A DNA stretch of 64,000 nucleotides. It comes from Astropecten irregularis (taxonomy: Eukaryota > Echinodermata > Asteroidea > Paxillosida > Astropectinidae). Positions 55,496 through 64,000 of this stretch are shown here, one piece after another. Position 1 is the stretch's first letter, and each line of letters starts with the position of its first letter. Where the stretch lies: assembly GCA_963971285.1 (NCBI GenBank), contig OZ020251.1:6448001-6512000 (forward strand). Reading direction: 5' to 3'. A program made the translations under genes and the position numbers. The notes under the pieces are model-generated. The model saw only the letters and a program-made list of their open reading frames with translations. It made no database searches and was not told the DNA's origin.

Positions 55496-58400
55496 TTGAA
55501 ATCTGGCTGCTCATTTCTGGGGCAGACTGAGGAAAAACAAATTAACATGTGTCTTTTTATTTTCAGTCTAGATCATAGATCTGAATTTTTGAGCCTGAAG
55601 TCGCCCTGCATAGCAAAATCTGTAATGTTTAACATATCATACCATACCGGTTTACACTGTATGTGTATGCCAGCACTCAGTCTAATTCTATATTTTGAAG
55701 ACGATTTTTGGAATCTGGCTGGTCATTTCTTGGGCAAACTCAGGAAAAACAAAAATACACGTGTCTTTTTATTTTCAGTCTAGATCATAGATCTGAATTT
55801 TTGAACCTGAAGTCGCCCTGCGTAGCGAAATCTGTAATGATTTATAAATCATGTTATGACGTTTTACACTGTTTGTGTATTATTATATCTCAGCGCGCTG
55901 TCAACTCCAATATTTGAAACTATCTTTGAAATCTGGCTGCTCATTTCTGGGGCAGACTGAGGAAACACAAAATTGCACGTGTCTTTTTATTTTCAGTCTA
56001 GATCATAGATCTGAATTTTTTTAACCTGAAGTCGCCCTGCATAGCGAAATCTGTAATGATTTATAAATCATGTTATGGCGTTCTACACTGTATGTGTATT
56101 ATTATATGGCAGCGCGCTGTCAAATCCAATATTTGAAAACGATCTTTGAAATCTAGCTGCTCATTTCTGGGGCAGACTGAGGAAAAACAAAATTACACTT
56201 GTCTTTTTATTTTCAGTGTACATCATAGATCTGAATTTTTGAACCTGACGTCGCCCTGCATAGCGAAATCTGTAATGATTTATAAATCATGTTATGACGT
56301 TCTACACTGTATGTGTATTATTATATGGCAGCGCGCTGTCAAATCCAATATTTGAAAACGATCTTTGAAATCTGGCTGGTCATTTCTTGGGCAAACTCAG
56401 GAAAAACAAAAATACACGTGTCTTTTTATTTTCAGTCTAGATCATAGATCTGAATTTTTGAACCTGAAGTCGCCCTGCGTAGCGAAATCTGTAATGATTT
56501 ATAAATCATGTTATGACGTTTTACACTGTTTGTGTATTATTATATCTCAGCGCGCTGTCAACTCCAATATTTGAAACTATCTTTGAAATCTGGCTGCTCA
56601 TTTCTGGGGCAGACTGAGGAAACACAAAATTGCACGTGTCTTTTTATTTTCAGTCTAGATCATAGATCTGAATTTTTTTAACCTGAAGTCGCCCTGCATA
56701 GCGAAATCTGTAATGATTTATAAATCATGTTATGGCGTTCTACACTGTATGTGTATTATTATATGGCAGCGCGCTGTCAAATCCAATATTTGAAAACGAT
56801 CTTTGAAATCTAGCTGCTCATTTCTGGGGCAGACTGAGGAAAAACAAAATTACACTTGTCTTTTTATTTTCAGTGTACATCATAGATCTGAATTTTTGAA
56901 CCTGACGTCGCCCTGCATAGCGAAATCTGTAATGATTTATAAATCATGTTATGACGTTCTACACTGTATGTGTATTATTATATGGCAGCGCGCTGTCAAA
57001 TCCAATATTTGAAAACTATCTTTGAAATCTGGATGCTCATTTCTGGGGCAGACTGAGGAAAAACAAAATTACACATGTCTTTTTATTTTCTGTCTAGATC
57101 ATAGATCTGAATTTTTGAACCTGAAGTCGCCCTGCGTAGCGAAATCTGTAATGATTTATAAATCATGTTATGACGTTCTACACTGTATGTGTATTATTAT
57201 ATGGCAGCGCGCTGTCAAATCCAATATTTGAAAACGATCTTTGAAATCTGGCTGGTCATTTCTTGGGCAAACTCAGGAAAAACAAAAATACACGTGTCTT
57301 TTTATTTTCAGTCTAGAGCATAGATCTGAATTTTTGAACCTGAAGTCGCCCTGCGTAGCGAAATCTGTAATGATTTATAAATCATGTTATGACGTTTTAC
57401 ACTGTTTGTGTATTATTATATCTCAGCGCGCTGTCAACTCCAATATTTGAAACTATCTTTGAAATCTGGCTGCTCATTTCTGGGGCAGACTGAGGAAACA
57501 CAAAATTGCACGTGTCTTTTTATTTTCAGTCTAGATCATAGATCTGAATTTTTTTAACCTGAAGTCGCCCTGCATAGCGAAATCTGTAATGATTTATAAA
57601 TCATGTTATGGCGTTCTACACTGTATGTGTATTATTATATGGCAGCGCGCTGTCAAATCCAATATTTGAAAACGATCTTTGAAATCTAGCTGCTCATTTC
57701 TGGGGCAGACTGAGGAAAAACAAAATTACACTTGTCTTTTTATTTTCAGTGTACATCATAGATCTGAATTTTTGAACCTGACGTCGCCCTGCATAGCGAA
57801 ATCTGTAATGATTTATAAATCATGTTATGACGTTCTACACTGTATGTGTATTATTATATGGCAGCGCGCTGTCAAATCCAATATTTGAAAACTATCTTTG
57901 AAATCTGGATGCTCATTTCTGGGGCAGACTGAGGAAAAACAAAATTACACATGTCTTTTTATTTTCTGTCTAGATCATAGATCTGAATTTTTGAACCTGA
58001 AGTCGCCCTGCGTAGCGAAATCTGTAATGATTTATAAATCATGTTATGACGTTCTACACTGTATGTGTATTATTATATGGCAGCGCGCTGTCAAATCCAA
58101 TATTTGAAAACGATCTTTGAAATCTGGCTGGTCATTTCTTGGGCAAACTCAGGAAAAACAAAAATACACGTGTCTTTTTATTTTCAGTCTAGATCATAGA
58201 TCTGAATTTTTGAACCTGAAGTCGCCCTGCATAGCGAAATCTGTAATGATTTATGAATCATGTTATGACGTTCTACACTGTATGTTTATTATTATATGGC
58301 AGCGCGCTGTCAAATCCAATATTTGAAAACGATCTTTGAAATCTGGCTGCTCATTTCTGGGGCAGACTGAGGAAAAACAAAATTACACGTGTCTTTTTAT

Positions 58401-58553
58401 TTCATTCTAGATCATAGATCTAAATTTTTGAACCTGAAGTCGCCCTGCATAGCGAAATCTGTAATGATTTATAAATCATGTTATTGCGTTCTACACTGTA
58501 TGTGTATTATTATATGGCAGCGCGCTGTCAAATCCAATATTTGAAAACGATCT
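55496..58553. repeat. Satellite higher-order repeat, unit 1 (14 monomers, 3058 bp)
   Basis: Monomer order a-b-c-d-b-c-d-e-b-c-d-e-b-f, starting at 55,496, 55,708, 55,927, 56,146, 56,365 and so on. The same order restarts at 58,554. Confidence 0.85.
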
Positions 58554-61500
58554 TTGAAATCTGGCTGCTCATTTCTGGGGCAGACTGAGGAAAAACAAAT
58601 TAACATGTGTCTTTTTATTTTCAGTCTAGATCATAGATCTGAATTTTTGAGCCTGAAGTCGCCCTGCATAGCAAAATCTGTAATGTTTAACATATCATAC
58701 CATACCGGTTTACACTGTATGTGTATGCCAGCACTCAGTCTAATTCTATATTTTGAAGACGATTTTTGGAATCTGGCTGGTCATTTCTTGGGCAAACTCA
58801 GGAAAAACAAAAATACACGTGTCTTTTTATTTTCAGTCTAGATCATAGATCTGAATTTTTGAACCTGAAGTCGCCCTGCGTAGCGAAATCTGTAATGATT
58901 TATAAATCATGTTATGACGTTTTACACTGTTTGTGTATTATTATATCTCAGCGCGCTGTCAACTCCAATATTTGAAACTATCTTTGAAATCTGGCTGCTC
59001 ATTTCTGGGGCAGACTGAGGAAACACAAAATTGCACGTGTCTTTTTATTTTCAGTCTAGATCATAGATCTGAATTTTTTTAACCTGAAGTCGCCCTGCAT
59101 AGCGAAATCTGTAATGATTTATAAATCATGTTATGGCGTTCTACACTGTATGTGTATTATTATATGGCAGCGCGCTGTCAAATCCAATATTTGAAAACGA
59201 TCTTTGAAATCTAGCTGCTCATTTCTGGGGCAGACTGAGGAAAAACAAAATTACACTTGTCTTTTTATTTTCAGTGTACATCATAGATCTGAATTTTTGA
59301 ACCTGACGTCGCCCTGCATAGCGAAATCTGTAATGATTTATAAATCATGTTATGACGTTCTACACTGTATGTGTATTATTATATGGCAGCGCGCTGTCAA
59401 ATCCAATATTTGAAAACGATCTTTGAAATCTGGCTGGTCATTTCTTGGGCAAACTCAGGAAAAAAAAAAATACACGTGTCTTTTTATTTTCAGTCTAGAT
59501 CATAGATCTGAATTTTTGAACCTGAAGTCGCCCTGCGTAGCGAAATCTGTAATGATTTATAAATCATGTTATGACGTTTTACACTGTTTGTGTATTATTA
59601 TATCTCAGCGCGCTGTCAACTCCAATATTTGAAACTATCTTTGAAATCTGGCTGCTCATTTCTGGGGCAGACTGAGGAAACACAAAATTGCACGTGTCTT
59701 TTTATTTTCAGTCTAGATCATAGATCTGAATTTTTTTAACCTGAAGTCGCCCTGCATAGCGACATCTGTAATGATTTATAAATCATGTTATGGCGTTCTA
59801 CACTGTATGTGTATTATTATATGGCAGCGCGCTGTCAAATCCAATATTTGAAAACGATCTTTGAAATCTAGCTGCTCATTTCTGGGGCAGACTGAGGAAA
59901 AACAAAATTACACTTGTCTTTTTATTTTCAGTGTACATCATAGATCTGAATTTTTGAACCTGACGTCGCCCTGCATAGCGAAATCTGTAATGATTTATAA
60001 ATCATGTTATGACGTTCTACACTGTATGTGTATTATTATATGGCAGCGCGCTGTCAAATCCAATATTTGAAAACTATCTTTGAAATCTGGATGCTCATTT
60101 CTGGGGCAGACTGAGGAAAAACAAAATTACACATGTCTTTTTATTTTCTGTCTAGATCATAGATCTGAATTTTTGAACCTGAAGTCGCCCTGCGTAGCGA
60201 AATCTGTAATGATTTATAAATCATGTTATGACGTTCTACACTGTATGTGTATTATTATATGGCAGCGCGCTGTCAAATCCAATATTTGAAAACGATCTTT
60301 GAAATCTGGCTGGTCATTTCTTGGGCAAACTCAGGAAAAACAAAAATACACGTGTCTTTTTATTTTCAGTCTAGAGCATAGATCTGAATTTTTGAACCTG
60401 AAGTCGCCCTGCGTAGCGAAATCTGTAATGATTTATAAATCATGTTATGACGTTTTACACTGTTTGTGTATTATTATATCTCAGCGCGCTGTCAACTCCA
60501 ATATTTGAAACTATCTTTGAAATCTGGCTGCTCATTTCTGGGGCAGACTGAGGAAACACAAAATTGCACGTGTCTTTTTATTTTCAGTCTAGATCATAGA
60601 TCTGAATTTTTTTAACCTGAAGTCGCCCTGCATAGCGAAATCTGTAATGATTTATAAATCATGTTATGGCGTTCTACACTGTATGTGTATTATTATATGG
60701 CAGCGCGCTGTCAAATCCAATATTTGAAAACGATCTTTGAAATCTAGCTGCTCATTTCTGGGGCAGACTGAGGAAAAACAAAATTACACTTGTCTTTTTA
60801 TTTTCAGTGTACATCATAGATCTGAATTTTTGAACCTGACGTCGCCCTGCATAGCGAAATCTGTAATGATTTATAAATCATGTTATGACGTTCTACACTG
60901 TATGTGTATTATTATATGGCAGCGCGCTGTCAAATCCAATATTTGAAAACTATCTTTGAAATCTGGATGCTCATTTCTGGGGCAGACTGAGGAAAAACAA
61001 AATTACACATGTCTTTTTATTTTCTGTCTAGATCATAGATCTGAATTTTTGAACCTGAAGTCGCCCTGCGTAGCGAAATCTGTAATGATTTATAAATCAT
61101 GTTATGACGTTCTACACTGTATGTGTATTATTATATGGCAGCGCGCTGTCAAATCCAATATTTGAAAACGATCTTTGAAATCTGGCTGGTCATTTCTTGG
61201 GCAAACTCAGGAAAAACAAAAATACACGTGTCTTTTTATTTTCAGTCTAGATCATAGATCTGAATTTTTGAACCTGAAGTCGCCCTGCGTAGCGAAATCT
61301 GTAATGATTTATAAATCATGTTATGACGTTTTACACTGTTTGTGTATTATTATATCTCAGCGCGCTGTCAACTCCAATATTTGAAACTATCTTTGAAATC
61401 TGGCTGCTCATTTCTGGGGCAGACTGAGGAAACACAAAATTGCACGTGTCTTTTTATTTTCAGTCTAGATCATAGATCTGAATTATTTTAACCTGAAGTC

Positions 61501-61612
61501 GCCCTGCATAGCGAAATCTGTAATGATTTATAAATCATGTTATGGCGTTCTACACTGTATGTGTATTATTATATGGCAGCGCGCTGTCAAATCCAATATT
61601 TGAAAACTATCT
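58554..61612. repeat. Satellite higher-order repeat, unit 2 (3059 bp)
   Basis: Same order as unit 1, except that the last monomer is type c-like (GAATTATTTTAACC) instead of f, and the one before lacks the TTATGAATCAT change seen in unit 1. Confidence 0.85.
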
Positions 61613-64000
61613 TTGAAATCTGGCTGCTCATTTCTGGGGCAGACTGAGGAAAAACAAATTAACATGTGTCTTTTTATTTTCAGTCTAGATCATAGATCTG
61701 AATTTTTGAGCCTGAAGTCGCCCTGCATAGCAAAATCTGTAATGTTTAACATATCATACCATACCGGTTTACACTGTATGTGTATGCCAGCACTCAGTCT
61801 AATTCTATATTTTGAAGACGATCTTTGGAATCTGGCTGGTCATTTCTTGGGCAAACTCAGGAAAAACAAAAATACACGTGTCTTTTTATTTTCAGTCTAG
61901 ATCATAGATCTGAATTTTTGAACCTGAAGTCGCCCTGCGTAGCGAAATCTGTAATGATTTATAAATCATGTTATGACGTTTTACACTGTTTGTGTATTAT
62001 TATATCTCAGCGCGCTGTCAACTCCAATATTTGAAACTATCTTTGAAATCTGGCTGCTCATTTCTGGGGCAGACTGAGGAAACACAAAATTTCACGTGTC
62101 TTTTTATTTTCAGTCTAGATCATAGATCTGAATTTTTTTAACCTGAAGTCGCCCTGCATAGCGAAATCTGTAATGATTTATAAATCATGTTATGGCGTTC
62201 TACACTGTATGTGTATTATTATATGGCAGCGCGCTGTCAAATCCAATATTTGAAAACGATCTTTGAAATCTAGCTGCTCATTTCTGGGGCAGACTGAGGA
62301 AAAACAAAATTACACTTGTCTTTTTATTTTCAGTGTACATCATAGATCTGAATTTTTGAACCTGACGTCGCCCTGCATAGCGAAATCTGTAATGATTTAT
62401 AAATCATGTTATGACGTTCTACACTGTATGTGTATTATTATATGGCAGCGCGCTGTCAAATCCAATATTTGAAAACGATCTTTGAAATCTGGCTGGTCAT
62501 TTCTTGGGCAAACTCAGGAAAAACAAAAATACACGTGTCTTTTTATTTTCAGTCTAGATCATAGATCTGAATTTTTGAACCTGAAGTCGCCCTGCGTAGC
62601 GAAATCTGTAATGATTTATAAATCATGTTATGACGTTTTACACTGTTTGTGTATTATTATATCTCAGCGCGCTGTCAACTCCAATATTTGAAACTATCTT
62701 TGAAATCTGGCTGCTCATTTCTGGGGCAGACTGAGGAAACACAAAATTGCACGTGTCTTTTTATTTTCAGTCTAGATCATAGATCTGAATTTTTTTAACC
62801 TGAAGTCGCCCTGCATAGCGAAATCTGTAATGATTTATAAATCATGTTATGGCGTTCTACACTGTATGTGTATTATTATATGGCAGCGCGCTGTCAAATC
62901 CAATATTTGAAAACGATCTTTGAAATCTAGCTGCTCATTTCTGGGGCAGACTGAGGAAAAACAAAATTACACTTGTCTTTTTATTTTCAGTGTACATCAT
63001 AGATCTGAATTTTTGAACCTGACGTCGCCCTGCATAGCGAAATCTGTAATGATTTATAAATCATGTTATGACGTTCTACACTGTATGTGTATTATTATAT
63101 GGCAGCGCGCTGTCAAATCCAATATTTGAAAACTATCTTTGAAATCTGGATGCTCATTTCTGGGGCAGACTGAGGAAAAACAAAATTACACATGTCTTTT
63201 TATTTTCTGTCTAGATCATAGATCTGAATTTTTGAACCTGAAGTCGCCCTGCGTAGCGAAATCTGTAATGATTTATAAATCATGTTATGACGTTCTACAC
63301 TGTATGTGTATTATTATATGGCAGCGCGCTGTCAAATCCAATATTTGAAAACGATCTTTGAAATCTGGCTGGTCATTTCTTGGGCAAACTCAGGAAAAAC
63401 AAAAATACACGTGTCTTTTTATTTTCAGTCTAGAGCATAGATCTGAATTTTTGAACCTGAAGTCGCCCTGCGTAGCGAAATCTGTAATGATTTATAAATC
63501 ATGTTATGACGTTTTACACTGTTTGTGTATTATTATATCTCAGCGCGCTGTCAACTCCAATATTTGAAACTATCTTTGAAATCTGGCTGCTCATTTCTGG
63601 GGCAGACTGAGGAAACACAAAATTGCACGTGTCTTTTTATTTTCAGTCTAGATCATAGATCTGAATTTTTTTAACCTGAAGTCGCCCTGCATAGCGAAAT
63701 CTGTAATGATTTATAAATCATGTTATGGCGTTCTACACTGTATGTGTATTATTATATGGCAGCGCGCTGTCAAATCCAATATTTGAAAACGATCTTTGAA
63801 ATCTAGCTGCTCATTTCTGGGGCAGACTGAGGAAAAACAAAATTACACTTGTCTTTTTATTTTCAGTGTACATCATAGATCTGAATTTTTGAACCTGACG
63901 TCGCCCTGCATAGCGAAATCTGTAATGATTTATAAATCATGTTATGACGTTCTACACTGTATGTGTATTATTATATGGCAGCGCGCTGTCAAATCCAATA
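61613..64000. repeat. Satellite higher-order repeat, unit 3 (cut by window end)
   Basis: Begins again with type a at 61,613 and follows a-b-c-d-b-c-d-e-b-c-d before the window ends. Confidence 0.85.

Larger units (their letters stand above)
49966..64000. repeat. Satellite array, about 219-bp monomer (continues beyond window)
   Basis: About 60 tandem monomers. Landmarks in each are GTCTTTTTATTTTCAGT, GATCATAGATCTGAATTTTT, AACCTGAAGTCGCCCTGCAT, the perfect 16-bp palindrome ATGATTTATAAATCAT (in most right-hand monomers), CACTGTATGTGTATTATTA and GGCAGCGCGCTGTCAAATCC. Left-hand monomers (50-52.4 kb) are the most diverged; from about 52.4 kb similarity rises steeply. This edge-to-centre gradient is usual for satellites kept uniform by unequal exchange. 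The 69-codon frame in each monomer arises because 219 is a multiple of three; it has no conserved ATG start. Confidence 0.95.

Noticed and set aside
52444..63567. Dozens of about 69-codon frames resembling a family of small cysteine-containing proteins
   Set aside because: Each is one satellite monomer read in a frame that stays open because 219 is divisible by three. They begin at TTG rather than ATG, and frames are lost in types c and f.
50000..64000. An array of alternative mini-exons, suggested by the TTTTATTTTCAG acceptor-like motif in each monomer
   Set aside because: The stretch up to the next GTAATG is 55 nt and not a multiple of three, no flanking constitutive exon is visible, and the higher-order structure is that of a satellite.

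Overview
This is animal nuclear DNA. It has spliced genes with GT-AG introns, tRNA-derived SINEs, many short inverted-repeat transposons, a Polinton (Maverick) virus-like transposon and a long satellite array. The three host genes read like deuterostome orthologues. Their proteins and the repeat landscape fit a marine invertebrate deuterostome such as an echinoderm, but the species cannot be fixed from the sequence alone.

Layout. 1-6.0 kb: the last seven coding exons of WDR45/WIPI4 (+), with two intronic minisatellites. 8.1-9.45 kb: RTN4IP1 (-), a single uninterrupted 451-codon frame. 9.98-18.04 kb: ILRUN (C6orf106) (+), six coding exons, head-to-head with RTN4IP1 across about 530 bp. 18.0-23.2 kb: intergenic DNA crowded with MITE-like inverted repeats. 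23,186-46,618: one Polinton with 227-bp terminal inverted repeats that differ at only two positions, flanked by ACGTT on both sides. 46.6-50 kb: intergenic DNA with a 2.2-kb inverted-repeat element. About 50-64 kb (window end): a tandem satellite of about 219-bp monomers, passing into a 14-monomer (about 3.06 kb) higher-order repeat.

The Polinton carries a protein-primed family B DNA polymerase, a retroviral-type integrase, an A32-like packaging ATPase, a major-capsid-like protein, two tandem related structural-protein candidates and several Polinton-specific genes of unknown role. It also carries a small gene whose protein looks like a death domain. Integrase, the death-domain-like gene and several small genes are intact. 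Polymerase, ATPase, capsid and other structural genes have frameshifts or stops, so this copy looks unable to make particles by itself. Two foreign insertions are nested in it: about 1.03 kb inside the leftmost gene, and about 6.4 kb between the polymerase and the rightmost gene. No adenain-like protease was recognised.

The points most worth following are the death-domain-like gene, a perfectly phased 22-bp iteron-like array next to it, a lysine-rich coiled-coil insert in the polymerase exonuclease domain, a 66-bp in-frame duplication whose two copies share the same stop codon, and the nested higher-order satellite.
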